Assembly (NCBI RefSeq): GCF_009861505.1 | Contig: NZ_WTFT01000012.1 | Span: 175,043-239,042 of the forward strand | Source of the DNA: Pseudomonas izuensis | GTDB taxonomy: Bacteria > Pseudomonadota > Gammaproteobacteria > Pseudomonadales > Pseudomonadaceae | Length of the DNA stretch: 64,000 bases | Direction of reading: 5' to 3' | Shown here: positions 23,921 to 34,091 of the stretch, piece by piece | Position numbering within the stretch: the stretch's first letter is position 1 | How the letters are laid out: every line of letters starts with the position of its first letter | Program-made: the position numbers and the translations under genes | Notes under the pieces: generated by a model | Told to the model about the DNA's origin: nothing | Databases searched by the model: none | What the model saw: only the letters and a program-made list of their open reading frames with translations

Positions 23921-24023
23921 TGCAGGCGCCGGGCTTGCTCACGATGGACATCAGCAATACCGCTGCCTGTCTGAATGCCCGCATTGCCCAAGCATTTTTC
24001 GCGAGCAAGCTCGCTCCTACAGG
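23921..24023. repeat. REPIN 3
   Basis: Degenerate left unit (GCAGGCGCCGGGCTTGCTCA) and intact right unit (CGCGAGCAAGCTCGCTCCTA) bracket about 60 bp between the lipase and the parvulin gene. Confidence 0.75.
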
Positions 24024-24086
24024 AGAAATAGCTCGCTGAATCCGGTAGGCTCAGCACTTTACCGAACATTGAAGGAGTATTTTCCC

Positions 24087-24368
24087 ATGGCTAAAGCCAC
24101 TGCCCGCCACATCCTCGTTGCCAGCGAAGCCAAATGCAACGAACTCAAGGCTCAAATCGAGGCTGGGGCAGACTTCGCCGAAGTCGCCAAAGCCAACTCC
24201 ACTTGCCCTTCCAGCCGCCAGGGCGGTGACCTGGGTTCGTTCGGTCCGGGCCAGATGGTCAAGGAATTCGACACCGTGGTTTTCAGCGCACCGATCAACG
24301 TCGTGCAAGGCCCGGTGAAGACCCAGTTCGGCTACCACCTGCTGGAAGTGACCAGCCGTCAGGACTGA
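24087..24368 (+). CDS. ppiC: Peptidyl-prolyl cis-trans isomerase, parvulin type
   Basis: 93 residues, a stand-alone parvulin domain. The pattern ARHILV, then STCPS, GGDLGSFGPGQMV and FGYHLLEV is that of small cytoplasmic parvulins (E. coli PpiC type). The start is the ATG at 24087, with GAAGGAG 9 nt upstream. A terminator follows at 24391. A paralogue lies at 40089. Confidence 0.92.
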   Translation: MAKATARHILVASEAKCNELKAQIEAGADFAEVAKANSTCPSSRQGGDLGSFGPGQMVKEFDTVVFSAPINVVQGPVKTQFGYHLLEVTSRQD

Positions 24369-24390
24369 TCGACGCCTGGCTTTGCTCCAC

Positions 24391-24423
24391 AACGGCCCGC
24401 CTATTGGTGGGCCGTTGTGTTTC
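24391..24423 (+). terminator. Terminator after ppiC
   Basis: The stem AACGGCCCGCC with GGTGGGCCGTT (one G-U pair) is followed by GTGTTT, ending ppiC transcription before the transporter genes. The U-tract is short. Confidence 0.5.
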
Positions 24424-24503
24424 CAATACGTAATTCGGCTGGCGAGGGACGCGCCGCTAGCGTACAAATTGTCGTTAACGACCACCCGGCTCTAAGGCTG
24501 ACA

Positions 24504-26372
24504 ATGCGACCGGCTTTCCCTATTGTGCTATTCACTGTCGTGGCCCTGTTACTGGGCGCCGCCGGTGTGAACGCTGCACCGCAACATGCGCTGACCGTCT
24601 ACGGCGAACCGGCCAAATACCCGGCGGGCTTCAGTCACTTCGCCTACACCAATCCGCAGGCCCCCAAGGGTGGCACGATGCGTCGCTCGGCGATCGAAAT
24701 CGGGCATTTCGACCATGTGTTGCCGTACATCGACAAAGGCATTGGCGTCACGCAGATCGACGGCTTGCTCTATTCACCCCTGGCCCAGCGCTCGATGGAC
24801 GAGCCTTACACCGTGTATGGCCTGGTGGCACAGCAGATGGAACGCTCCGATGACGGGCTGTCCCTGCGTTTTTACCTCAACCCCAACGCACGCTTTGCCG
24901 ATGGCAAGCCCATCACTGCCGAAGACGTGCGCTACACCTTCGACCTGTTGATGACCCAAGGCAGCCTGCGTTATCGCACGCAATTCGCCGACGTCAAAGG
25001 CGTCGAAGTGGAGTCGCCACTGACCGTGCGCTTCGACTTCAAGAACAACGAAAACCGCACCCTGCCCCTGGACATCGCCACCCTGCCGGTATTTCCCGAG
25101 CACTGGTGGAAGACCCGCGATTTCGCTGGCGGTGGCGGTTACGAACCACCGCTGGGCAGCGGACCGTACAAGGTGGGCAAGGTCGATTCCGGGCGCAGCA
25201 TCACCTTCGAACGTAACCCCGACTGGTGGGGCAAGGATTTGCCGGTCAGTCGCGGCCTCTACAATTTCGATCATTTCAGCATCGAGTACTTCGGCGATAC
25301 CGACGTTGCCCGCCAGGTGCTGCGCGGCGGCGCCTACGACTACAACCGTGAGTTTTCCGCCACCGGCTACTCCATCGGCTATGAAAGCCCGGCCCTGAGC
25401 GACGGTCGCCTGCAAAAAGCCCACCTGGCAACACAAGCCCCGCAACCGAGCCAGGGCTTTGTGTTCAACCTGCAAAATCCGATGTTCCAGGATCGGCGGG
25501 TGCGTCAGGCGTTGGTCATGCTCTGGGATTTCGAATGGAGCAACCGGCAGATGATGCGCAACCTGTATATCCGCCAGCAGAGTTTTTTTTCCAACACCGA
25601 ACTCGCTGCCCGGCAATTGCCGGATGCCGGCGAACTGGCGATTCTCGAACCCTTGCGCGGGCAGATCCCCGACGAAGTCTTCACCCAAGTGTTCGAGGCG
25701 CCGAAAACCGATGGCAGCGGCCTGATTCGCGACAAGCAATTGCAGGCCCTGGACCTGCTCGAACAGGCCGGCTGGAAACCCGATGGCGATCAACTGGTCA
25801 ACGCCGACGGTGAGCCGCTGAGCTTCACCTTCCTGGTCAGCCAGAACGGCATGGACCGCTTGCTGCTGCCGTACAAGCGCACCCTGAAACAGATTGGTAT
25901 CGACCTCAACATCCGTCGCATCGATGCCTCCCAATATGTCAACCGCCTGATGAGCCGCGACTACGACATGATCGTCACCGGATACCCGGTCACCACCTCG
26001 CCCGGGGGCGAACTGCTCAACTATTTCGGCTCGGCCGCGGCCACCGATCCCGGCGCCAACAACTACATGGTCTTGAAGAACCCGGCGGTCGATACCCTGA
26101 TCAACGGACTGGTGCGCGCCAACAACAAGGCCGACATGCTTCGCTACGCTCATGCGCTGGACCGGGTGCTGCAATGGAACTACTACTGGATTCCCAACTA
26201 TTACCCGCCGGGAACGTCCACGGTGTGGTGGAACCGCTTCGGCATCCCGAACGTGCAGGCCAGCAATGACGAAGCCATCGAGAGCTGGTGGGAGGTGAGC
26301 ACAACGCCCCTCACCAACCAGGAAATGACTGCCGAGCGCATTCGCCGTGGCAGACCCGGAGGGCCGCATTGA
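24504..26372 (+). CDS. yejA: Periplasmic oligopeptide-type solute-binding protein (YejA-like)
   Basis: 622 residues with a cleavable signal peptide ([20 protein letters not shown], cleavage near VNAAPQ). The rest is an SBP_bac_5 lipopeptide/peptide-binding fold, with [11 protein letters not shown] and [14 protein letters not shown] typical of the YejA branch, which binds peptides such as microcin C-like compounds. I chose the ATG at 24504 because it carries the signal peptide and has AAGG 7 nt upstream. Its TGA overlaps the permease start (TGATG). The four genes 24504-30062 form one transporter operon. Confidence 0.9.
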   Translation: MRPAFPIVLFTVVALLLGAAGVNAAPQHALTVYGEPAKYPAGFSHFAYTNPQAPKGGTMRRSAIEIGHFDHVLPYIDKGIGVTQIDGLLYSPLAQRSMDEPYTVYGLVAQQMERSDDGLSLRFYLNPNARFADGKPITAEDVRYTFDLLMTQGSLRYRTQFADVKGVEVESPLTVRFDFKNNENRTLPLDIATLPVFPEHWWKTRDFAGGGGYEPPLGSGPYKVGKVDSGRSITFERNPDWWGKDLPVSRGLYNFDHFSIEYFGDTDVARQVLRGGAYDYNREFSATGYSIGYESPALSDGRLQKAHLATQAPQPSQGFVFNLQNPMFQDRRVRQALVMLWDFEWSNRQMMRNLYIRQQSFFSNTELAARQLPDAGELAILEPLRGQIPDEVFTQVFEAPKTDGSGLIRDKQLQALDLLEQAGWKPDGDQLVNADGEPLSFTFLVSQNGMDRLLLPYKRTLKQIGIDLNIRRIDASQYVNRLMSRDYDMIVTGYPVTTSPGGELLNYFGSAAATDPGANNYMVLKNPAVDTLINGLVRANNKADMLRYAHALDRVLQWNYYWIPNYYPPGTSTVWWNRFGIPNVQASNDEAIESWWEVSTTPLTNQEMTAERIRRGRPGGPH

Positions 26373-27433
26373 TGTGGGCTTACATACTGCGGCGCCTGCT
26401 GCTGATCATTCCGACGCTGGTGATCATTCTCCTGGTCAACTTCGTCATCGTCCAGGCTGCGCCGGGCGGCCCGGTGGAACAGGCCATCGCCCATCTGCAA
26501 GGCATTGGCGGCGCCCCTGTCGGCGGTGGCTCCGGCGAATCCATGGCTACCACCTCCCGGGCCAGTCGCGGCCTCGATCCGCAGCTGATCAAGGACATCG
26601 AAAAACAGTACGGCTTCGACAAACCGGCCCACGAGCGGCTCTGGCTGATGCTTACCAGTTATGCGCGCCTGGACTTCGGCAAGAGCTTCTTCCGGGGCGC
26701 CACTGTCACCGACCTGATCCTGCAGAAAATGCCGGTGACCATTTCCCTCGGGCTCTGGGCGACGCTGATTACCTACCTGGTGTCGATCCCGCTGGGCATC
26801 CGCAAGGCGGTGCACCATGGCAGTCATTTCGATATCTGGAGCAGTACCGCGATCATCATTGGCTACGCGATGCCGGCGTTTCTTTTCGCGATGTTCCTGA
26901 TCGTGGTGTTCGCTGGCGGCACTTCGCTGAACTGGTTCCCCGTACGCGGACTGGTTTCGGACAATTTCGAGTCGCTGTCGACCCTGGGCAAAGTGGTCGA
27001 TTACTTCTGGCACCTGGTGCTGCCGGTGACGGCATTGGTGATTGGTGGTTTCGCCACCCTGACCATCCTGACCAAGAACTCGTTCCTCAATGAAATCACC
27101 CGGCAGTACGTGGTCACCGCCCGTGCCAAGGGGTTGAGTGAACGCCGGGTGCTGTATGGCCACGTGTTTCGCAATGCCATGTTGCTGGTGGTGTCGGGAA
27201 TACCCCAGGCCTTTATCAGCGTGTTTTTTGCAGGCTCCCTGCTGATCGAAGTGATCTTTTCCCTCGATGGCCTGGGCCGCATGAGCTACGAGGCGGCGGT
27301 TTCACGGGACTATCCGGTGGTGTTCGGCTCGTTGTTCATCTTCACTCTGTTCGGCCTCCTGATAAAACTGGTGGGCGACCTGTGCTATGTCCTGGTCGAC
27401 CCGCGCATCGACTTCGCCGCGAGGAATGCCTGA
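26372..27433 (+). CDS. yejB: Peptide ABC transporter permease (YejB-like)
   Basis: 353 residues, inner-membrane permease with an N-terminal helix ([20 protein letters not shown]) and a binding-protein-dependent transport domain from about residue 135. The EAA loop reads [24 protein letters not shown], which contacts the ATPase. The start overlaps the yejA stop by one base, and its own stop overlaps the yejE start the same way. Confidence 0.93.
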   Translation: MWAYILRRLLLIIPTLVIILLVNFVIVQAAPGGPVEQAIAHLQGIGGAPVGGGSGESMATTSRASRGLDPQLIKDIEKQYGFDKPAHERLWLMLTSYARLDFGKSFFRGATVTDLILQKMPVTISLGLWATLITYLVSIPLGIRKAVHHGSHFDIWSSTAIIIGYAMPAFLFAMFLIVVFAGGTSLNWFPVRGLVSDNFESLSTLGKVVDYFWHLVLPVTALVIGGFATLTILTKNSFLNEITRQYVVTARAKGLSERRVLYGHVFRNAMLLVVSGIPQAFISVFFAGSLLIEVIFSLDGLGRMSYEAAVSRDYPVVFGSLFIFTLFGLLIKLVGDLCYVLVDPRIDFAARNA

Positions 27434-28455
27434 TGTTCACGCTTTCGCCGCTGGGTCGTCGTCGCTTTGAACGCTTCAAGAAAAACCGCCGGGGCTGGTG
27501 GTCACTGTGGTTGTTTGTCGGCCTGTTCATACTGACCCTGGGGGGCGAGCTGATCGCCAACGACAAGCCGCTGATCGTCAGCTATCAGGGCCAGTGGTAC
27601 TTCCCTGCCCTCAAGCGCCACACCGAACTGGAGTTCGGCGGGCAACTGCCGTTCCAGGCCGATTACCGCAGCGACTATGTGCAGCAACTGATCAAGAAGG
27701 ACGGCGGCTGGCTGCTGTTCCCGCCGATCCCCTTCAGCGACGACACGCCAAACTACGACCTGAACAAACCGGCCCCGAGCCCGCCCTCGAACGTGAACTG
27801 GCTGGGCACCGACGACCAGGCGCGGGATGTGCTGGCCCGGGTGATCTTCGGAGCGCGGGTGTCGATTCTGTTTGCCTTGATGCTGACCTTCGTCAGCGCG
27901 CTGATCGGCATTGCCGCCGGCGCCCTGCAAGGCTATTACGGTGGCTGGGTCGACTTGTTCGGCCAGCGGCTGATGGAGGTCTGGTCGGGGCTGCCAGTGC
28001 TCTATCTGCTGATCATCCTGTCGGGTTTCGTCGAGCCGAATTTCTGGTGGTTGCTGGGGATCATGGCGCTGTTTTCCTGGCTGGCGCTGGTGGATGTGGT
28101 ACGCGCCGAGTTCCTGCGCGGGCGCAATCTGGAATACGTCAAGGCGGCCCGGGCATTGGGCCTGAGCGATCGCAAGGTCATCGTCCGGCATATCCTGCCC
28201 AACGCCATGAACGCGACCTTGAGTTACCTGCCGTTCATTTTGACCGGGGCCATTTCGACCCTCACCGCGCTGGACTTCCTCGGTTTCGGCATGCCGGCCG
28301 GCAGCGCATCCCTGGGTGAACTGATCGGCCAGGGCAAGCAGAACCTGCAAGCGCCGTGGCTGGGGCTGACGGCGTTTTTCACCCTGGCGTTGATTCTTTC
28401 CCTGTTGGTGTTCATCGGCGAAGCCTTGCGCGACGCGTTTGACCCGCGATCTTGA
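27433..28455 (+). CDS. yejE: Peptide ABC transporter permease (YejE-like)
   Basis: 340 residues. It starts [23 protein letters not shown], then a first helix; the long periplasmic segment (residues 45-130) is typical of YejE/OppC. The EAA loop is YVKAARALGLSDRKVIVRHILPNA. It pairs with YejB to form the channel. It overlaps the yejB stop by one base. Confidence 0.93.
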   Translation: MFTLSPLGRRRFERFKKNRRGWWSLWLFVGLFILTLGGELIANDKPLIVSYQGQWYFPALKRHTELEFGGQLPFQADYRSDYVQQLIKKDGGWLLFPPIPFSDDTPNYDLNKPAPSPPSNVNWLGTDDQARDVLARVIFGARVSILFALMLTFVSALIGIAAGALQGYYGGWVDLFGQRLMEVWSGLPVLYLLIILSGFVEPNFWWLLGIMALFSWLALVDVVRAEFLRGRNLEYVKAARALGLSDRKVIVRHILPNAMNATLSYLPFILTGAISTLTALDFLGFGMPAGSASLGELIGQGKQNLQAPWLGLTAFFTLALILSLLVFIGEALRDAFDPRS

Positions 28456-28484
28456 TTCCCGTTTTTGAGAGCCGGACTGCTGAC

Positions 28485-30062
28485 ATGAGTAACCTGATCG
28501 AAATCCGTGACCTCAGCGTGGCCTTCAGCGGCCAGACCGTGGTGCGCAATCTGTGCCTGGACATCCGCCCCGGCGAATGCCTGGCCTTGGTGGGCGAATC
28601 GGGCTCGGGCAAGTCGGTGACCGCCCACTCGATCCTGCAACTGCTGCCTGAAGGCGGGACCGAAACCACCGGCAGCATCCGTTATCGCGGCCTGGAGCTT
28701 GTCGGCGCCGACACCAAAAGACTGCGCCAGTTGCGCGGTAATCGCATCGCGATGATTTTCCAGGAGCCGATGACCTCCCTCAATCCGCTGCACAGCATCG
28801 AAAAGCAGATTGGCGAAACCTTGCTGGTGCACAAGGGCATGGCGGGCAAGGCGGCGCAGGCGCGGATCCTTGAGTTGCTGCATCTGGTGGGCATCCAGAA
28901 ACCCCAGGAGCGGCTCAAGGCTTATCCCCATCAATTGTCCGGCGGCCAGCGCCAACGGGTAATGATTGCCATGGCCCTGGCCTGCGAACCGGAGCTATTG
29001 ATCGCCGACGAACCCACCACTGCCCTGGACGTCACGGTGCAGCGCAAGATTCTGCTGCTGCTCAAATCATTGCAACGACGGCTCGGCATGTCGCTGCTGT
29101 TGATCAGCCACGACCTCAACCTGGTGCGCAGCATCGCCCAGCGCGTCTGCGTAATGAAGGCCGGCGAAATCGTCGAGCAGGCTTCGTGCGAAACCATTTT
29201 TACCGAACCGGAACACCCGTACAGCCGCATCCTGCTCAACGCCGAGCCGGAAGGCGAAGCGTTGCCTCGTGACGAGCGCGAAAACGTGCTCGAAGTGGAT
29301 AACCTGCGGGTGCAGTTTCCCTTAAGTGGCGGGTTGTTCCAGCGCAAGACTTACCTCAACGCCGTGGACGGCATCAGCCTGAATGTTCAACGCGGCAAGA
29401 CCCTGGGCATTGTCGGCGAATCCGGTTCGGGCAAGTCCACGCTGGGCCAGGCGATCCTGCGCCTGCTCGACTCCGAAGGCGGCATTCGCTTCCAGGGTGA
29501 AGCGCTGGACAGCCTGACGCAGAAGCAGTTGCGGCCGTGGCGCAAGAAAATGCAGGTGGTGTTCCAGGACCCGTTTGGCAGCCTGAGCCCACGGATGTCC
29601 GTGGCACAAATCATCAGCGAAGGCCTGGAGGTGCATAGCCAAATGAGCATCGAGCAATGCAACGCCGAGGTGATACGGGCATTGCAGGAAGTCGGCCTCG
29701 ACCCGCAAAGCCGCCATCGCTACCCACACGAATTCTCCGGCGGCCAGCGCCAACGCATCGCCATCGCCCGGGCGCTGGTATTGAAACCGGCGCTGATCCT
29801 GCTGGACGAGCCGACCTCAGCGCTGGACCGCACCGTGCAAAAGCAAGTAGTCGCCCTGCTCCGCCAGCTTCAGGAAAAACATGGCCTGACCTACTTGTTC
29901 ATCAGCCATGACCTGTCAGTGGTTCGCGCACTCGCCCATGACATGATCGTGATCAAGGACGGCAAGGTGGTGGAAAGCGGCGCCAGCCACGAGGTGTTCG
30001 ATTCCCCGCAGCATCCGTATACCAAGGAGCTGTTGGCGGCGGCGCATCAGGGGCAGGCATAA
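28485..30062 (+). CDS. yejF: Peptide ABC transporter ATP-binding protein, duplicated (YejF-like)
   Basis: 525 residues with two complete ABC ATPase domains. Each has Walker A (GESGSGKS at about residue 38 and again near 312), signature LSGGQRQR / FSGGQRQR, and Walker B (LIADEPTT / LILLDEPTS). The fused pair is the YejF/OppDF arrangement. It begins 30 nt after the yejE stop at the ATG at 28485; the upstream in-frame ATG at 28452 lies inside yejE. REPIN 4 follows the stop. Confidence 0.93.
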   Translation: MSNLIEIRDLSVAFSGQTVVRNLCLDIRPGECLALVGESGSGKSVTAHSILQLLPEGGTETTGSIRYRGLELVGADTKRLRQLRGNRIAMIFQEPMTSLNPLHSIEKQIGETLLVHKGMAGKAAQARILELLHLVGIQKPQERLKAYPHQLSGGQRQRVMIAMALACEPELLIADEPTTALDVTVQRKILLLLKSLQRRLGMSLLLISHDLNLVRSIAQRVCVMKAGEIVEQASCETIFTEPEHPYSRILLNAEPEGEALPRDERENVLEVDNLRVQFPLSGGLFQRKTYLNAVDGISLNVQRGKTLGIVGESGSGKSTLGQAILRLLDSEGGIRFQGEALDSLTQKQLRPWRKKMQVVFQDPFGSLSPRMSVAQIISEGLEVHSQMSIEQCNAEVIRALQEVGLDPQSRHRYPHEFSGGQRQRIAIARALVLKPALILLDEPTSALDRTVQKQVVALLRQLQEKHGLTYLFISHDLSVVRALAHDMIVIKDGKVVESGASHEVFDSPQHPYTKELLAAAHQGQA

Positions 30063-30080
30063 TCCAAAAACGCGTCGCGG

Positions 30081-30152
30081 CCATCGCGGGCAAGCCTTGC
30101 TCCCACAGGCACGAGTTGCTTCTGTGGGAGCAAGGCTTGCCCGCGATGAGGC
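30081..30152. repeat. REPIN 4
   Basis: Inverted units CATCGCGGGCAAGCCTTGCT and AGCAAGGCTTGCCCGCGATG with only about 20 bp between them. It lies between yejF and the sigma-54 regulator. Confidence 0.88.
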
Positions 30153-30187
30153 CAGCTCAAACACCACACATTCTGGACCTGAACCCC

Positions 30188-31603
30188 ATGAACACCACCG
30201 AAAGCCTCAAGGACTACCAGCGCGTACGCCTGCTGGCGATCCGTTCGCTGTTCGAGATCATCGAGCAGTCGAGTGAAGGCACGGTGATCGTCGACCGCGA
30301 TGCCAACATCGTCTGGATGAACGAGCGCTATGCCCGGCGCTTTGGCCTGTCATCAGCCGAGGGCGCCATCGGCAAGGCTTGCGAAAGCGTGATCCCCGGC
30401 AGCCTGTTGCGTGAGGTGGTGCGCACCGGCCGGCCGATTCTGCTCGACATGCAGGACACCCCAAAGGAACCGCTGGTGGTCATGCGCCTGCCGATTCACG
30501 ACGACGCAGGCGAAGTGATCGGTGCCATCGGCTTTGCCCTGTTCGACGAATTGCGCAGTCTGTCGCCGATGCTCAAGCGCTACATGAGCATGCAGGAAGA
30601 GCTTGCTTCCACGCGCTCGCTGTTGCGGGCACGGCAGACCAAATACAACTTTGCCCACTTCATCGGCACCAGCGCCGCCAGCCTGGAAGTCAAACGTCGT
30701 GCCCGGCGCAGCGCCAGCACCGAATCACCGGTGCTGCTGCTCGGCGAAACCGGCACCGGCAAGGAATTGCTGGCGCAGGCGATCCACAATGCCTCGCCGC
30801 GTGCGCACAAGGCCTTTGTCAGTATCAACAGTGCGGCGATCCCCGAATCGCTATTGGAAGCCGAATTCTTCGGCACCGCCCCCGGCGCCTTTACCGGGGC
30901 CGACCGCAAGGGCCGCGCCGGCAAGTTGCAAATCGCCCAGGGCGGTACTTTGTTCCTCGACGAAATCGGCGACATGCCGCTGACGCTGCAAAGCAAGTTG
31001 CTGCGGGTGCTACAGGAAAAGGAATTCGAACCGGTCGGTTCCAATGATGTGATCCAGAGCGACGTACGCGTGATCGCCGCGACCTCTACCGATCTGGAAG
31101 CGGCGATCAAACGCGGCGAATTTCGCGCCGATCTGTATTACCGCCTCAACGTCCTGCCGATCCAGGTCCCCCCGCTGCGCGACCGCCTCGACGACCTGCC
31201 CGCCCTCAGCGAAGCGATCCTTGAAGAGTTGCGCAGCCAGCACGAACTCAACAGCGAAGCCCTGGAGTTGTTGAGCCAGCACGCCTGGCCGGGGAACATT
31301 CGCGAACTGCGCAACGTCCTGGAACGGGCGGCGCTGCTCGGTGACGACCTGCGGCTTTCGGCAGCGGATATCCGCGCGGCCATCGGGACGTTTACGCCGG
31401 TTCAACGCGTTGCGCCGTTGACCGTCGAACCTTTGGAGCATGAGACGTTCAGCGCGGCGCGGGAGCGTTTTGACCGCCAGTTGATCGAAAACGCCCTGGC
31501 GCAATGCGGGGGCAAGGTGATTGAAGCGGCAGCACGATTGGGGTTGGGGCGGTCGACGTTGTACAAGAAGATGGTGGCGTTGGGGATTGCAGAGTCTCAA
31601 TAA
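30188..31603 (+). CDS. hbcR: Sigma-54 activator, HbcR-like (3-hydroxybutyrate catabolism)
   Basis: 471 residues: a PAS domain (about 20-125), a sigma-54 AAA+ domain with Walker A GETGTGKE (186-193), the sigma-54 contact loop GAFTGA (233-238) and Walker B FLDEIGD, then a Fis-type HTH at the C-terminus (ALAQCGGKVIEAAARLGLGRSTLYKK). In P. aeruginosa the enhancer-binding protein upstream of the permease/bdhA pair (HbcR, PA2005) controls (R)-3-hydroxybutyrate use with RpoN. Here the same genes follow in the same direction, behind a clear -24/-12 promoter. The ATG at 30188 begins the conserved part; REPIN 4 would be translated if an earlier start were used. Confidence 0.88.
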   Translation: MNTTESLKDYQRVRLLAIRSLFEIIEQSSEGTVIVDRDANIVWMNERYARRFGLSSAEGAIGKACESVIPGSLLREVVRTGRPILLDMQDTPKEPLVVMRLPIHDDAGEVIGAIGFALFDELRSLSPMLKRYMSMQEELASTRSLLRARQTKYNFAHFIGTSAASLEVKRRARRSASTESPVLLLGETGTGKELLAQAIHNASPRAHKAFVSINSAAIPESLLEAEFFGTAPGAFTGADRKGRAGKLQIAQGGTLFLDEIGDMPLTLQSKLLRVLQEKEFEPVGSNDVIQSDVRVIAATSTDLEAAIKRGEFRADLYYRLNVLPIQVPPLRDRLDDLPALSEAILEELRSQHELNSEALELLSQHAWPGNIRELRNVLERAALLGDDLRLSAADIRAAIGTFTPVQRVAPLTVEPLEHETFSAARERFDRQLIENALAQCGGKVIEAAARLGLGRSTLYKKMVALGIAESQ

Positions 31604-31610
31604 AGAGACA
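31595..31610. promoter_or_regulatory. Candidate enhancer site 1 for the HbcR-like activator
   Basis: Perfect palindrome GTCTC-N6-GAGAC. It overlaps the end of the regulator gene (stop at 31601-31603) and lies about 210 bp before the sigma-54 promoter, a usual enhancer distance. Confidence 0.6.
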
Positions 31611-31637
31611 TGCATCTCTATTGGTAGATCTGGCCTC

Positions 31638-31719
31638 TTCGCGGGCAAGCCCGCTCCCACAGGGACCGCATTATTCTGGACGCGCCGAGGTACCTGTAGG
31701 AGCGGGCTTGCCCGCGAAA
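31638..31719. repeat. REPIN 5
   Basis: Inverted units TTCGCGGGCAAGCCCGCTCC and GGAGCGGGCTTGCCCGCGAA bracket about 35 bp. It is inserted between the two candidate enhancer sites and adds to their separation. Confidence 0.88.
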
Positions 31720-31740
31720 GGGCCAGTCCTGACAACGAAA

Positions 31741-31756
31741 GTCTCAGAACAGAGAC
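31741..31756. promoter_or_regulatory. Candidate enhancer site 2 for the HbcR-like activator
   Basis: A second perfect GTCTC-N6-GAGAC palindrome, 64 bp before the -24 element. The arm sequence is identical to site 1, and only the six spacer bases differ (AGAACA against AATAAA). Confidence 0.65.
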
Positions 31757-31819
31757 AATACCGTTAAACCCAGCTCAAAACCATTCAATATATCTTTATA
31801 TTTCAAACACTTACGCATC

Positions 31820-31835
31820 TGGCACGAAACTCGCT
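31820..31835 (+). promoter_or_regulatory. Sigma-54 promoter of the 3-hydroxybutyrate operon
   Basis: TGGCACG-N4-TCGCT: GG at 31821-31822 and GC at 31833-31834, exactly 10 bp between them. It matches the RpoN consensus in the -24 box and most of the -12 box. Transcription would begin near 31846, about 48 nt before the permease ATG. Confidence 0.8.
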
Positions 31836-31893
31836 ATAGCCCTCTCCTACACCGTTTCACCCTTACAAAAATAACAATCCCAGGAGACACACC

Positions 31894-33285
31894 ATGAGTG
31901 TGATCATTGCCTTGGCAGCCCTCGCGCTGTTGATGCTGGCTGCTTACCGTGGCTACAGCGTTATCCTTTTTGCCCCGATTGCCGCCCTTGGCGCTGTTCT
32001 GCTGACCGACCCTTCCGCCGTCGCGCCCGCCTTCACCGGCGTGTTCATGGAGAAAATGGTCGGCTTCATCAAACTGTATTTCCCGGTGTTCCTGCTGGGT
32101 GCGGTGTTCGGCAAGCTGATCGAGTTGTCGGGTTTCTCGCGCTCCATCGTTGCCGCGGCGATTCGCTTGTTGGGCACCCGGCAGGCGATGCTGGTGATCG
32201 TGCTGGTCTGCGCCTTGCTCACCTATGGTGGCGTGTCGCTGTTTGTGGTAGTGTTCGCGGTCTATCCGTTTGCCGCTGAAATGTTCCGCCAGAGCAACAT
32301 TCCCAAGCGCCTGATTCCGGCGACCATCGCCCTCGGTGCTTTCTCGTTCACCATGGACGCCCTGCCCGGCACCCCGCAGATCCAGAACATCATTCCCAGC
32401 ACCTTCTTCAACACCACGGCTTGGGCGGCGCCCTGGCTGGGGGTGATCGGCACGATCTTCGTATTCTGCGCCGGCATGCTGTTTCTTCAGCGTCAGCGCA
32501 ACAAGGCCCAGCGCGCCGGTGAAGGCTATGGCACTGACCTGCGCAATGAGCCGGAAACCGCGGCCGACATCAAGCTGCCCAACCCCTGGATCGCCCTGTC
32601 TCCGCTGTTGGCCGTGGGCCTCATGAACCTGCTGTTTACCCAGTGGATTCCGCAGTGGTACGGCAAGACCCACAGCCTGGCGCTGCCGGGCATGGCCGCA
32701 CCAGTTACCACCGACATCGCCAAACTCACGGCGATCTGGGCGGTTCAGGCCGCACTGTTGGTGGGCATCCTCATGGTGCTCGCGTTCGGCTACAAGGCGA
32801 TCAGCCGCAAACTGGCCGAAGGCAGCAAAAGTGCGGTCAGCGGTGCTTTGCTGGCGGCGATGAACACCGCCTCGGAATACGGTTTCGGCGCGGTGATCGC
32901 GTCCCTGCCGGGTTTCCTGGTGTTGGCCGACTGGCTCAAGAGCATTCCCAATCCGCTGGTCAATGAAGCGATTACCGTGACCTTGCTGGCCGGTATCACC
33001 GGTTCTGCGTCGGGCGGCATGAGCATCGCCCTGGCGGCGATGTCCGAGCAGTTCATCAGCGCCGCCCACGCCGCCAATATTCCGCTGGAGGTGCTGCACC
33101 GGGTGGCGGCGATGGCCAGTGGCGGCATGGACACCCTGCCGCACAACGGCGCGGTGATTACGTTGCTGGCGGTCACCGGGCTGACCCATCGCGAGGCTTA
33201 CAAAGACATTTTTTGTATTACGCTGATCAAGACCCTGGCGGTTTTCGTGGTAATCGGCACTTTCTACGCCACTGGCATTGTGTGA
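31894..33285 (+). CDS. GntP-type permease, probably for 3-hydroxybutyrate
   Basis: 463 residues with about 12 hydrophobic helices, starting MSVIIALAALALLMLAAYRG. The pattern is that of GntP/short-chain hydroxy-acid permeases (SGFSRSIVAAAIRLLGTRQAMLV, and GITGSASGGMSIALAAMSEQF). AGGAGA precedes the ATG. Position before bdhA behind an RpoN promoter makes (R)-3-hydroxybutyrate or acetoacetate the likely substrate. The bdhA ribosome site overlaps its stop. Confidence 0.88.
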   Translation: MSVIIALAALALLMLAAYRGYSVILFAPIAALGAVLLTDPSAVAPAFTGVFMEKMVGFIKLYFPVFLLGAVFGKLIELSGFSRSIVAAAIRLLGTRQAMLVIVLVCALLTYGGVSLFVVVFAVYPFAAEMFRQSNIPKRLIPATIALGAFSFTMDALPGTPQIQNIIPSTFFNTTAWAAPWLGVIGTIFVFCAGMLFLQRQRNKAQRAGEGYGTDLRNEPETAADIKLPNPWIALSPLLAVGLMNLLFTQWIPQWYGKTHSLALPGMAAPVTTDIAKLTAIWAVQAALLVGILMVLAFGYKAISRKLAEGSKSAVSGALLAAMNTASEYGFGAVIASLPGFLVLADWLKSIPNPLVNEAITVTLLAGITGSASGGMSIALAAMSEQFISAAHAANIPLEVLHRVAAMASGGMDTLPHNGAVITLLAVTGLTHREAYKDIFCITLIKTLAVFVVIGTFYATGIV

Positions 33286-33292
33286 GGTATTC

Positions 33293-34066
33293 ATGACGAC
33301 TCTTACGGGCAAGACCGCACTGGTCACCGGTTCCACCAGCGGCATCGGCCTGGGCATCGCCCTCAGCCTGGCCAAGGCTGGCGCCAACCTGATCCTCAAT
33401 GGTTTCGGCGATGCCTCAAAGGTGATCGCGGAGGTTGAACAGTTTGGTGGCAAAGTCGGCCACCACCCCGCCGACGTCAGCGACCCGGCGCAGATCGCCG
33501 ACATGATCGCCTACGCCGAGCGTGAATTCGCCGGCGTCGACATTCTGGTCAACAACGCCGGCATCCAGCATGTGGCGCCGGTGGACGAGTTCCCGGTGGA
33601 GCGCTGGGATTCGATCATTGCCATCAACCTGTCGTCGGTGTTTCACAGCACCCGCCTGAGCCTGCCGGGCATGCGCGCCAAGGGATGGGGCCGGGTGATC
33701 AACATCGCCTCGGTGCATGGCCTGGTCGGTTCGACGGGCAAGGCCGCTTATGTCGCGGCCAAGCATGGCGTGATCGGGCTGACCAAAGTGGTCGCCCTGG
33801 AAACCGCCACCAGCAACGTCACCTGCAATGCGATCTGCCCGGGCTGGGTGCTGACGCCGCTGGTGCAGAAACAGATCGATGATCGCGCCGCGACCGGCAT
33901 TGATCCGCAGCAGGCACAGCACGACTTGCTGGCGGAGAAACAGCCATCGCTGGAATTCGTGACCCCGCCGCAATTGGGTGAGCTGGTGCTGTTTTTGTGC
34001 AGCGAAGCCGGTAGCCAGGTGCGGGGCGCGGCGTGGAATGTGGATGGCGGGTGGTTGGCGCAGTGA
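33293..34066 (+). CDS. bdhA: 3-hydroxybutyrate dehydrogenase
   Basis: 257 residues, classical short-chain dehydrogenase. The cofactor loop is TGSTSGIGLGIA, the structural motif NNAG occurs in ILVNNAGIQH, and the catalytic Tyr/Lys pair is in AAYVAAKHG. The length and pattern match BdhA, which oxidises (R)-3-hydroxybutyrate to acetoacetate with NAD. The ATG at 33293 lies 7 nt after the permease stop, with GAGG overlapping that stop. Confidence 0.92.
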   Translation: MTTLTGKTALVTGSTSGIGLGIALSLAKAGANLILNGFGDASKVIAEVEQFGGKVGHHPADVSDPAQIADMIAYAEREFAGVDILVNNAGIQHVAPVDEFPVERWDSIIAINLSSVFHSTRLSLPGMRAKGWGRVINIASVHGLVGSTGKAAYVAAKHGVIGLTKVVALETATSNVTCNAICPGWVLTPLVQKQIDDRAATGIDPQQAQHDLLAEKQPSLEFVTPPQLGELVLFLCSEAGSQVRGAAWNVDGGWLAQ

Positions 34067-34091
34067 TCAAGCGCTAGACCGCGTTATCGTT

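Noticed and set aside
24774..26369. 531-codon minus-strand frame opposite yejA
   Set aside because: Antisense to a complete SBP with signal peptide and operon context; no family resemblance.
31834..33504. 556-codon open frame on the minus strand
   Set aside because: It lies wholly opposite the permease gene and the bdhA start, is rich in His/Gln/Arg as antisense frames of GC-rich genes are, and has no recognisable domain or ribosome site.
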